Shown here piece after piece: positions 1 through 7,595 of a stretch of 64,000 nt of DNA; the stretch's first letter is position 1, and every line of letters begins with the position of its first letter. Where the stretch lies: the NCBI GenBank assembly GCA_016717725.1, contig JADKFA010000044.1, forward strand, positions 62,001 to 126,000. Direction: 5' to 3'. The translations under genes were made by a program, and so were the position numbers. Under the pieces are notes generated by a model, which was not told where the DNA came from, searched no databases, and worked only from the letters and a program-made list of their open reading frames with translations. Source of the DNA: Bacteroidota bacterium (lineage in GTDB: Bacteria; Bacteroidota; Bacteroidia; AKYH767-A; OLB10).

Positions 1-1
1 A

Positions 2-373
2 AAGATCCTGATTCGACTTCTCTATGTAAGTGATGTGGATGAAAAAGGCAAACGAATTGTTTACTTTCGACTCAATGGTCAAACCCGCTCTATTGAAGTA
101 CTAGATAAAAAAGCGAACGTACAAAAAGTAAGTCATGCAAAAGCCAGTGGAGAAAAACAGATTGGCACTCCCCTTCAAGGGTTGCTGAGCAAAATCTTTG
201 TGAAGACGGGACAAGATGTGAAAAAGAACACACCTCTCTTTACCATTGAAGCGATGAAAATGGAAACAACCATTACGGCATCCTCTGATATTAAAATTCA
301 AAATATTATTTTATCAGAGGGGACATTGGTAGAGTCGGAAGATTTAGTAATGGAAATAAACCTTAATGTGTAA
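2..373 (+). CDS. pyc: Pyruvate carboxylase, C-terminal biotin carrier part (5' end outside window)
   Basis: The reading frame is already open at the first bases, so this is the tail of a longer gene. The start of the visible part (ILIRLLYVSDVDEKGKRIVY, then FRLNGQTRSIEV) matches the linker and allosteric region before the carrier domain of pyruvate carboxylases. It is followed by a biotinyl/lipoyl domain from IGTPLQGLLSKIFVKTGQ to the end. The biotinylation motif EAMKMET is at about bases 251-271, and its central Lys carries the biotin. Pyruvate carboxylase makes oxaloacetate from pyruvate and bicarbonate for anaplerosis in the cytosol. The catalytic biotin carboxylase and carboxyltransferase domains are not in view, so another biotin-dependent carboxylase (for example a methylmalonyl-CoA or oxaloacetate enzyme) is possible, though the linker fits pyruvate carboxylase best. 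Confidence 0.85.
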   Translation, partial: KILIRLLYVSDVDEKGKRIVYFRLNGQTRSIEVLDKKANVQKVSHAKASGEKQIGTPLQGLLSKIFVKTGQDVKKNTPLFTIEAMKMETTITASSDIKIQNIILSEGTLVESEDLVMEINLNV

Positions 374-411
374 TCTTTTTTCAAGATTTCTTCATTAGGG
401 AAATAATTGAA

Positions 412-1137
412 CTATTCATATTCTTCATGGCTCACTAAAAAATATTTCACCCCATTTAGTAAATACCCAAATTCTTCCTTTTGAATTTGTAAAGAGACTT
501 GCTGTCCTGAATTCCATGTCAAGACTAAAAACTCATTGTCGTCTTTCATTTCTATTTTCCATTGACCGGCATCTAGGTCGGAAGAGATCAAACTAAAATC
601 GGAATAATTAAAATTACTTAAGCCCGATTCACTACTTCTAAAATAGAATCCTCCATTTTCATAAAGATAATAGGCCCACCTTTCCGAATTTCCGTTTCCT
701 TCGTAAATATGCAAGAATTTTTTATTGGCATACTGTCCAAAATAATTTCCTTTGGACGAAGTTTTTTGTTGGCTTACACTTCCTAATTTCCTTGTTTCCT
801 TTTCTAAAGTTCTTTGCTTTTCGATGGAAGAAATTAACTCATCGACAGAATCGGTGGATCTTGTAAAGTAAACTACATTTAATTTTTCATCCGTCAACAT
901 TAAATTTCCGTTTTCATCGATAGCAAGAAAATTGATAGCTCTATCCGGTCCTTCTGCCATAGTTAACCGAAGATAATCCAAATTCATTTCTCCAATTACT
1001 TTGTAGACCTGCTGTCCATCTGAAACATAACCAAAAAACTCGTCTCCCATTTCCTTTAAAACTAGAACCGCTTGAGGGTTCTCTAATGTATAGACTCCCT
1101 CGAATGTAAGTTTATCTCTTTGTACTTGTCCTATCAT
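412..1137 (-). CDS. Hypothetical protein, about 241 aa
   Basis: I do not recognise this protein. It is acidic and soluble, with no signal peptide when read from the inner Met at 1137 (MIGQVQRDKLTFEGVYTLEN). An upstream in-frame ATG at 1173 would add twelve residues (MNHCYLILIFCK) and is less likely. The first half reads like a beta-rich module with repeated short strands (VLVLKEMGDEFFGYVSDGQQ). A charged helical linker (SIEKQRTLEKETRKLG) follows, then a second beta-rich half with a similar pattern (NEFLVLTWNSGQQVSLQIQK). This resembles two copies of a domain in which a residue or lipid-binding beta sheet reports on a bound value, but that is only a guess. It lies tail to tail with the pyruvate carboxylase gene. 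Confidence 0.6.
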   Translation of the reverse strand: MIGQVQRDKLTFEGVYTLENPQAVLVLKEMGDEFFGYVSDGQQVYKVIGEMNLDYLRLTMAEGPDRAINFLAIDENGNLMLTDEKLNVVYFTRSTDSVDELISSIEKQRTLEKETRKLGSVSQQKTSSKGNYFGQYANKKFLHIYEGNGNSERWAYYLYENGGFYFRSSESGLSNFNYSDFSLISSDLDAGQWKIEMKDDNEFLVLTWNSGQQVSLQIQKEEFGYLLNGVKYFLVSHEEYE

Positions 1138-1274
1138 TTTACAAAAGATTAAAATTAAATAACAATGATTCAATATTCAATAAATGGGAAATGCGCCTAA
1201 TAATTGAATCAAACTTAGCTTTTACAAACAAATTAGAAAAGTAAATAAATCAAAAATCCCCTTATTTAGGGATA

Positions 1275-2626
1275 CTACCTAGTCATTAAAACGTCTTTGT
1301 TGTTCATGGACTCTTTCAAACGATTGTATTCTGATCGATCCATACCCAATCTAAATAATTTCGATTCAACTTGACCTGAATTCATATTAGTAAATTTTAA
1401 TACCCCAAGGGTCTTCTTTTTGAAATACTGTATGGAAATTATATTCTCAATTAAATATGATTTTCTCCATGTTGAAATGAATGGTGAATAAATAAAAATA
1501 TAATTGTCCGTTATCAATACCGTTTAGATCTATAAATAAAAATTTAAGTCCCACCAGCAATAATAAAAAAAAGGAAATAACTCGGTGTCCAAATCAGGAA
1601 TCAATCCCATAAAAAAACCAAAGACTGCAAGTGGAACAATTATTCCTCGAGCAGAATACCACCATGGAAAATCACTTTTAAACTTTACTTTATCAATTTG
1701 TAAATGGTACTGCAGATCGGGATTGTTCGCCTTCCAATTCAACTTTGTATGCTCCGCTTTTCCTAACATGCAAGGGTCTTGCTTTAACAAAAGACTAAGT
1801 GCTCATAGATCTTAGGAAGATTGGATTTGAATCCAACTGGATCCTCGAAGAAATGCTCAACACAAACTGAAAAAAATTCACGCTCATTTGCACCAGCATA
1901 TTTACGTAAAAAATGATGATCCAGTTCACCTACGTCGTAAAAGACATCGCTTGATACAGTTTGAAATTTAAGAAAGTATTCATAAAAATGGGGGTCTGCC
2001 GATTTCACAATTCGGCTTAAGTCTAAAGCGTGTGCCAACTCGTGTAAACCCAAATTTATTTTATCCTCCGAATTTTCGTACCCTTCAATGAAATGCTGCC
2101 AAGAAAGATAACATATCCCTTCATACTTGTTTCTCGATGTAGGACCCAGTTGATGGAGATTATAAACACCAGGATAAATAATAAACGTACGAAAATCAGG
2201 TAAGACAAATTCCTTAAACCAAATGTAAATTGAACCATTGAGCGATATCAAATTTTTATCTCTCCGTAATCAAATTCTTGCGCAAAACTCCTTTGCTTAA
2301 TTAGCAAGACAACGGAAAATAAATTTTCTTTTGAATGGTCAGATAATTTCCGATAATATTCAAAATGTTTTCCAAAAGGGTTCAACTAATCGTTGCTTTA
2401 AAAATGGCGTTGGATTTTCAAAACCTTATTAATATCTTTTCATCTTTCCAACCATTGTTCCATAAAATAAGAAAATCTCACTTAGTTGCAAAGAAAACCA
2501 TAAAAAAATTGCTAAGAGAACCGTACTGAGAATCATGAGAGTATGAAAATATAAAATAATAAATGAATAAAATAATACATAAGCCTTGACTTTAATAATC
2601 AAACTATATCTAAAATAGAAATTCAT
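1275..2626 (-). pseudogene. Decayed MtfA-like (M90) zinc peptidase with membrane and PH-like parts
   Basis: Several reading frames must be stitched together to recover one protein. From the 5' end: a membrane segment (TLMILSTVLLAIFLWFSLQL, about 2490-2550), two stops in a row near 2415, then GFENPTPFLKQRLVEPF. After a shift near 2370 comes FEYYRKLSDHSKENLF, and after further shifts near 2250-2230 comes VLPDFRTFIIYPG. Next are the zinc-binding helix GLHELAHALD (HExxH) and REFFSVCVEHFFEDPVGF, all typical of the M90/MtfA family. After another shift near 1787 the reading continues KQDPCMLGKAEH. Then come a second membrane segment (about 1640-1570), two in-frame stops near 1530, and a bacterial PH-like strand pattern (NYIFIYSPFISTWRKSYLIE). 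Functional MtfA peptidases are soluble or membrane-anchored zinc proteases. With at least six lesions, including nonsense codons, this copy is probably dead. Confidence 0.65.
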
Positions 2627-2731
2627 CTAACTCTTTGATAATCCTATTCACATACGCTTATCGACAACTTCTCAAAAGTGTGAATTACCCCTTGTTTCTC
2701 TCCTTGATCTCCTTTAGGTTTGTATGAATCT

Positions 2732-4096
2732 ATGACAACGCTAGTTTTGGAAAGCCCTACCTCAAATATTATTGATATTCAAGGAGATACATGGTCTGAA
2801 AGGGCGCGGTCGGCATCTAAATTGCAGAAAATTCAGTTTGAAAAAGGAAGTAGTCAATACAGTAATTTGGAATTGGCTCGAAACCGAGCGGCCTTCACAC
2901 GATGGAAAACGATTGAAAATCTCGATAAATACTTAATCGAATTCGAATCAAATTTTATTAAAGCAGGCGGTAAAGTAATTTGGGCGCAGGATATCACGGA
3001 TGCTTTAGAAGCGGTCTTAGAAATTTTAAAAAAATCGGGAGCTAAAGAAATTATTAAATCGAAAACGAATACAGCTACTGAAATTGGCTTGAATGCGTTT
3101 TTAGAAAATGAAGGCTTTCAATTTTCCGAAACCGACACGGGTGATTTTATTGTTCATGCAGCCGATGAAACAGGGTCGCATATGGTTTTGCCTGCTTTGC
3201 ATAAATCGACAAAAGAGATTGCATCACTGTTACACGACAAACTTGGATTGCCTGCTGATGCAGAAGCTCAAGGCATCGTTCGATTTATCCGTGATCACTT
3301 ACGCGATGCATTTCAAACCGCGGATGTAGGAATCACAGGATGCAATTTTTTAATTGCAGATCCCGGTGCTGTAGTAATTTTAGAAAACGAAGGGAATGCA
3401 CAGCTTACTGCAGCCATGCCTAAAACACATATTGTTTTAGCAGGAATTGAAAAGATGCTTCCTGCATTAAGCGATTTAGATGTGTTCCTTCCCCTTCTGA
3501 GTACTTACGGTACGGGGCAAACGTTAGCGACGTATAATAATATTATTAGTGGACCCAAGCAAGCCGATGATCTTGATGGACCAGAAGAACTTTATATTAT
3601 TCTTCTCGATAATGGACGTAGTGATGTATTAGCACATGATCAACAGCGTCAAGCTTTATCATGTATTAAATGTGGAGCCTGTCAAACCGTTTGTCCTATT
3701 TACCATACTGCTGGTGTGAGCGATTTCCCCTCTCCCATTGCTGCCGTTACACTTCCTTTGCAACATGTGGAGATGCAACATTTGAGTCATGCAAGTACAC
3801 TTTGTGGCAGTTGTAAAGATGTGTGTCCAGTAAAAATTGATATCCCGCGTCTTCTACTGCAAAACAGAAAATTGTTTGTCGACAAAGGGCATGTGAATCG
3901 TACCGAGAAATGGTTTTACTATGCTTGGAAAAAAGCAATGTTAAAACGTGAGATCATGAGTTGGACAGGGATCAGTGCACGTAAACATATTTTAGATAGT
4001 TTGTTTAAATCGAAAGAAGGAATTCGTAAGATGCCCATTCAATCCAAACCTTGCCTATTCCATTCACCACTGTACTTGAATTACAAGCCACTCTAA
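2732..4096 (+). CDS. lutB: LutB-like iron-sulfur protein of lactate utilisation
   Basis: This is a cytosolic LutB/YkgF-type protein of about 454 aa. The N-terminal half is the LUD domain (GGKVIWAQDITDALEAVLEI; GCNFLIADPGAVVILENEGN). The C-terminal part carries two 4Fe-4S cluster motifs, CIKCGACQTVCP and CGSCKDVCPVKI. LutABC complexes oxidise L-lactate to pyruvate. No lutA or lutC is next to it here, so its partners may be elsewhere. I chose the ATG at 2732 (MTTLVLESP); a TTG at 2720 in the same frame would add four residues. The stretch between the two cluster motifs is shorter than usual. The last twenty residues (from about MPIQSKPCLF) do not look like a LutB tail and overlap the start of panC by 46 bases, so a small indel near the 3' end is possible. 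Confidence 0.85.
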   Translation: MTTLVLESPTSNIIDIQGDTWSERARSASKLQKIQFEKGSSQYSNLELARNRAAFTRWKTIENLDKYLIEFESNFIKAGGKVIWAQDITDALEAVLEILKKSGAKEIIKSKTNTATEIGLNAFLENEGFQFSETDTGDFIVHAADETGSHMVLPALHKSTKEIASLLHDKLGLPADAEAQGIVRFIRDHLRDAFQTADVGITGCNFLIADPGAVVILENEGNAQLTAAMPKTHIVLAGIEKMLPALSDLDVFLPLLSTYGTGQTLATYNNIISGPKQADDLDGPEELYIILLDNGRSDVLAHDQQRQALSCIKCGACQTVCPIYHTAGVSDFPSPIAAVTLPLQHVEMQHLSHASTLCGSCKDVCPVKIDIPRLLLQNRKLFVDKGHVNRTEKWFYYAWKKAMLKREIMSWTGISARKHILDSLFKSKEGIRKMPIQSKPCLFHSPLYLNYKPL

Positions 4097-4905
4097 ATGC
4101 TGATCGTTTAGACGGGAAAAAAATTGGATTTGTTCCAACGATGGGCGCATTGCATGCTGGACATCTATCCCTCATTGCAAAAGCGGCGACTGAAAATGAT
4201 GTGGTTGTTTGTAGCATCTTTGTGAATCCAACACAATTTAATAATGCATCGGATCTAGAAAAATATCCTCGCATGCCTGATGCTGATATTCATTTACTCA
4301 AACTAGCTGGATGTGATTATGCTTTTCTACCCTCGGAAGATGAAATTTATCCGAACGGGAAACAATTACTCGACATTGATTTTGGAGCATTGGAAAAAGT
4401 GATGGAAGGCGAATTTCGTCCCGGACATTTTAAAGGAATGGCCACGGTGGTAAATCGATTATTTGAAATTGTAAACCCACACCATGCGTACTTTGGGAAA
4501 AAAGATTTTCAGCAACTTGCCATTGTAAAAAATATGGTGAAGCAACTACGGCTACCCGTTAACGTTATAGGTTGCGATACATTAAGAGAGGAAGATGGAT
4601 TAGCGATGAGTTCACGCAATATGCTACTCACTCCTTCACAACGCAAAGCGGCACCACTCATCTACAAAGGCATGATCTCAGCACAAGAATTCATCCCTTT
4701 TCATACAGTAGAAGCCGTTAAAGAATTAGTGATTCGATACATTCAACAAAGTCCACTTATAAAAGTTGAATATTTTGAAATCGTAAATCCTGAAACATTA
4801 CAACCCATTCAAAATTGGAGTGAATGCAAAGAAGTACAAGCGTGTATTGCTGTACTTACCGAAGGGCCGAGATTGATTGATAATGTTACTTATTTTACTA
4901 ATTGA
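4051..4905 (+). CDS. panC: Pantothenate synthetase
   Basis: PanC joins pantoate and beta-alanine in an ATP-dependent reaction, the last step of pantothenate synthesis in the cytosol. The nucleotidyltransferase HxGH-type motif is clear in GFVPTMGALHAGHLSLI, followed by VVVCSIFVNPTQFN. GEFRPGHFKGMATVVNRLF, YFGKKDFQQL and the KMSKS-like MSSRNMLL are all present. The length of about 284 aa is normal. The start is uncertain: the frame opens after a TAA at 4027 and the only plausible start is TTG at 4051, inside the end of lutB. An ATG at 4031 lies in the lutB frame, so a one-base indel near 4045-4055 would explain both the odd lutB tail and the TTG start. The beta-alanine supplier panD, usually its neighbour in this phylum, is 12.5 kb downstream. 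Confidence 0.95.
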   Translation: MPIPFTTVLELQATLNADRLDGKKIGFVPTMGALHAGHLSLIAKAATENDVVVCSIFVNPTQFNNASDLEKYPRMPDADIHLLKLAGCDYAFLPSEDEIYPNGKQLLDIDFGALEKVMEGEFRPGHFKGMATVVNRLFEIVNPHHAYFGKKDFQQLAIVKNMVKQLRLPVNVIGCDTLREEDGLAMSSRNMLLTPSQRKAAPLIYKGMISAQEFIPFHTVEAVKELVIRYIQQSPLIKVEYFEIVNPETLQPIQNWSECKEVQACIAVLTEGPRLIDNVTYFTN

Positions 4906-5134
4906 TTTTTAGTTCTTTAGAATTTCTCTTCGGTTTGAATGAGCTGCTGGCTGAACTAGGGGCAACTAGCGAGAATACGAGAGGTCAAGATAGATGCTGA
5001 GCCCCCAAGTCTTTAGTGACTAAGTGAATCTTGAAGCCAAAAGCCTGAGCAGGCAAGCTAGAAGCTAGAAGCCAATAGCTAAAAAAGCGGGCGTCAATTC
5101 AATCCCACCGAAATTACACTGCGTAAAATCAAAC
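4906..5134. repeat. Short repeats after panC (GAAGCYA heptamers)
   Basis: No gene is visible. From about 5032 to 5082 there are degenerate 7-bp units of the type GAAGCCA / GAAGCTA, also embedded in CAAGCTAGAAGCTAGAAGCC. The same family recurs inside dnaE (61340-61500), and its reverse complement lies downstream of the S41 protease gene (39533-39556). Confidence 0.7.
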
Positions 5135-5359
5135 TTAAGGTGTGAACTTATACAAATTACTTGTCGTAAATAAATGCGTATACTTACTCCACGTCTCAAT
5201 ACTGTTACGATGACGGATCGCAATATAAAAACGTTCACCGATTACCGAAGAAGGGAAGGTAAATATTCCGTTTCCATTGATGTCGATTACACCTGTTGTA
5301 ACAAATGACGCAGGTCCTGTAACCGTTGCTGAATCATATAAAGAAACTGTAATGGTATC
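5135..5359 (-). other. C-terminal beta domain of the upstream T9SS protein, cut off by a stop codon
   Basis: In the same frame as the upstream gene, directly after its TAA (5360-5362), the sequence reads DTITVSLYDSATVTGPASFV, then INGNGIFTFPSSVIGERFYI and AIRHRNSIETWS, and stops at 5135. This is a recognisable C-terminal beta domain common at the end of large secreted Bacteroidota proteins (the IRHRNSIETWS signature). It makes sense only as the missing end of the gene at 5360-7165. Confidence 0.75.
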
Positions 5360-7165
5360 TTAGACGATGGGATCTAGAACGGGGCTTATCATCTGATTTA
5401 AACCCAAATAAAATCCTTCCATAAGTATTTTTAAATTCAATTCACTCACATTAATCACTAAAAATACGGAAGCACTTGTGTCTACGCAACCGTCAGTATT
5501 GGATAAAATAATATTTCCTGAAGCAGCTCCAGCAGGAACATTAAACTCAAGTGCTGTACTATTTAAAACATTAGGTGTTGCGAATTGACCTCCTAGCTCC
5601 ACTGAATTCACGTTCGTAAAATCATTTCCAGTTACATTCACTAACGTTGACGCACCCCCGCTTGAAGGAGTAAATGTTGTAATTTTTGGACGTGTATTGA
5701 CAATTACTTGCACAGAATCTTGAGCGGAACAACCCTGTAATGATGTTCCCACAACGGAATAATATCCTGCTTGGTTAGTATTCACATTGTTAATTTCTGG
5801 CGATTCTAAATTAGAAGTATATGATAATGGTCCATTCCAATTATAAAAATCAGCGCCGCTTGCTGCTAATTTTAATGTACTTCCTTCACATAATGGACTA
5901 GTACTTGTGACGTCTAAAACAACTGGCGTACCAGATGCTATCGTATATGTAATGGTAGTGATACATCCATCGGCAGAAGAAACAGCTGCTGTATATTTGC
6001 CTGGTGTTAAATTTGAAATAGACATTCCACTAGCTTGACCATTATTCATATTGATTCGCCAACCCATGTTTAAATGAACTCCACAATGATAATATAACAA
6101 AGCAGGATGTACATTATTTGGTGTAAAAACCATGGCACCACCTTGTAGTTGACTATTAGTAACGCCTGAAAACACTTCGTTTGCAAAACTTCCTCCAGCA
6201 GTGCTAGTGGTAATATGAAAAGGATGACCAGGAAAAGTTCCATTGAATGTATAATTAACACCTCTCGTTAAATTTAATTCCTTTCCTTGTATTCCATCTA
6301 ACACATATCCTAAGGTGAATCCCACTCCAAAATAAGGATGCGTTGCATTTTTTGTTGCCGTCGTAACAGCAAAGTTAGGTCCTTGTTGATTAATTGTATC
6401 CCAAGCAACAGTATAAGGAGGTAAGCCAGCTGAAACTGATAAACTAATACTTCCATTATTTCCAACGCAAGCACCGCCTACAGTAGCCGTCACGATGGGT
6501 GCTGGGCAAACAATTACATTATCGATGCAAAACGAAGGACGTGATCCAGCACCTACCGAATCGCGTTGAACCCATCTCAATTGAACATCCGATTGATTCT
6601 CGCATGCCACAGGAAGTAAATATTGGTAACGCATTCCATTTCTAGGAACGATTCCTGAAGTTTGTGCTGTTGTGTTATTTACGTAGATGCTACCCGTTAG
6701 TGAGGTGAAAGTACCGTTAGTATTTCCAACACGATATTGCAACTCTACATTATTTCTGCGAGTTTCCGTACTTCCATTATATGGATTTCGAATAGTGGCT
6801 ACATCAAAAGTAACAACAACGTTTACCTTACCCGTTGTATTTACTACTAAACCTAAACCTACATCAATTGTACCGGATGAAAGAATTCCAAGTTTGCCGT
6901 TATAATTATGGATTCCACCAGTGGTTGTGGCAGCAGTACTACTTGCTAATAACAATGAATTGGCGGTGGGTGCCGTAGTACGGAAACTCGAAGTAGAAGT
7001 AGTTCCCAGTTGCCATCCCTGCCATCCTGCTGGATACGTGGTAGACGTGGATAAAAGTCCAACGAAGTCCTGAGTATACGGTATGGCTTGTGCTGCAGGA
7101 ACGGTTTGTGCCTGTAAATTGGAAGCAATAAACAAGGCTACAGAGATGAGTAATAAGCGAAACAT
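5360..7165 (-). CDS. Secreted multidomain adhesin-like protein with a nested cupredoxin domain, early stop
   Basis: A signal peptide (MFRLLLISVALFIASNLQAQ) is followed by a beta-sandwich of about 200 aa (AIPYTQDFVGLL to SFCIDNVIVCP). Next is a SprB-type repeat that begins GNNGSISLSVSAGLPPYTVA and ends SNLTPGKYTAAVSSADGC. Between these halves sits about 125 aa resembling a cupredoxin: NYTFNGTFPGHPFHIT, then VFTPNNVHPALLYYHCGVHL followed by NMGW. This gives His, Cys-x2-His-x2-Met ligands as in type-1 copper sites. An Ig-like domain (PLCEGSTLKLAASGADFY), an IPT/TIG-like domain (ITTFTPSSGGASTLVNVTGN) and the start of a C-terminal beta domain follow. An in-frame TAA at 5360 cuts the protein about 75 residues before its natural end at 5135. 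It is presumably exported through the cell envelope. Whether the stop is real or a base error cannot be told here. Confidence 0.8.
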   Translation of the reverse strand: MFRLLLISVALFIASNLQAQTVPAAQAIPYTQDFVGLLSTSTTYPAGWQGWQLGTTSTSSFRTTAPTANSLLLASSTAATTTGGIHNYNGKLGILSSGTIDVGLGLVVNTTGKVNVVVTFDVATIRNPYNGSTETRRNNVELQYRVGNTNGTFTSLTGSIYVNNTTAQTSGIVPRNGMRYQYLLPVACENQSDVQLRWVQRDSVGAGSRPSFCIDNVIVCPAPIVTATVGGACVGNNGSISLSVSAGLPPYTVAWDTINQQGPNFAVTTATKNATHPYFGVGFTLGYVLDGIQGKELNLTRGVNYTFNGTFPGHPFHITTSTAGGSFANEVFSGVTNSQLQGGAMVFTPNNVHPALLYYHCGVHLNMGWRINMNNGQASGMSISNLTPGKYTAAVSSADGCITTITYTIASGTPVVLDVTSTSPLCEGSTLKLAASGADFYNWNGPLSYTSNLESPEINNVNTNQAGYYSVVGTSLQGCSAQDSVQVIVNTRPKITTFTPSSGGASTLVNVTGNDFTNVNSVELGGQFATPNVLNSTALEFNVPAGAASGNIILSNTDGCVDTSASVFLVINVSELNLKILMEGFYLGLNQMISPVLDPIV

Positions 7166-7471
7166 ACTAGTTGGTTTTAGGAATATGGAGGAAATCTAGT
7201 AATAATTGTTGAATGTTGCAACATATATTTGGCGAATGGAAAAATTGTGAATGTTAATTTATCACAAACTTCTAGAATCTCTTAATTCCATTCTAATCCT
7301 GCTAAAAACAGCTTTGTTTCAGACTAAAACACCAAAAATTGAAAGCGTTTCACACTCCCCATATTCTTATAAAAAGTCAAGTAAATATGAGAGAAATCCA
7401 TAAAGAAGGAATATTTTCCTTGGCGTATTAAATAATATTTATATATTCGTAAAACCTAAATATTCTATTTT
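7166..7471. other. Divergent intergenic region between two adhesin-like genes
   Basis: This is A+T-rich with no ORF. It must hold the promoters of both divergent secreted-protein genes. I see no perfect TAnnTTTG box and no strong hairpin. Confidence 0.4.
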
Positions 7472-7595
7472 ATGAAAAACCTAATCACAAGCTGCAAGCT
7501 ACAAACTACAAGCTACAAGCTACAAGCTACAAGCTACAAGCTACAAGCTACAAGCTACAAGCTACAAGCTACAAATTTTAATTCTAATCGCTGTT
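7472..7595 (+). repeat. CTACAAG heptamer array inside a signal-peptide coding region
   Basis: An ATG at 7472 opens MKNLITSCKLQ, a typical signal-peptide start. It is followed by nine exact CTACAAG units (7506-7568), a partial unit, and degenerate units upstream. The array is open in all three frames because 21 bases read L-Q-A-T-S-Y-K. After the array the hydrophobic core ILILIAVLSNTTALFAQ lies in a different frame from the ATG. Loss of one unit, or gain of two, would join MKNL to the core and to the adhesin. As assembled, the ATG frame ends FNSNRCFE-stop at 7603. Confidence 0.7.

Noticed and set aside
2056..2238. 60-aa minus-strand ORF with hydrophobic core
   Set aside because: It overlaps the peptidase frame; only its first residues (VQFTFGL) fit the M90 family and the rest is frame-shifted text of the broken gene.
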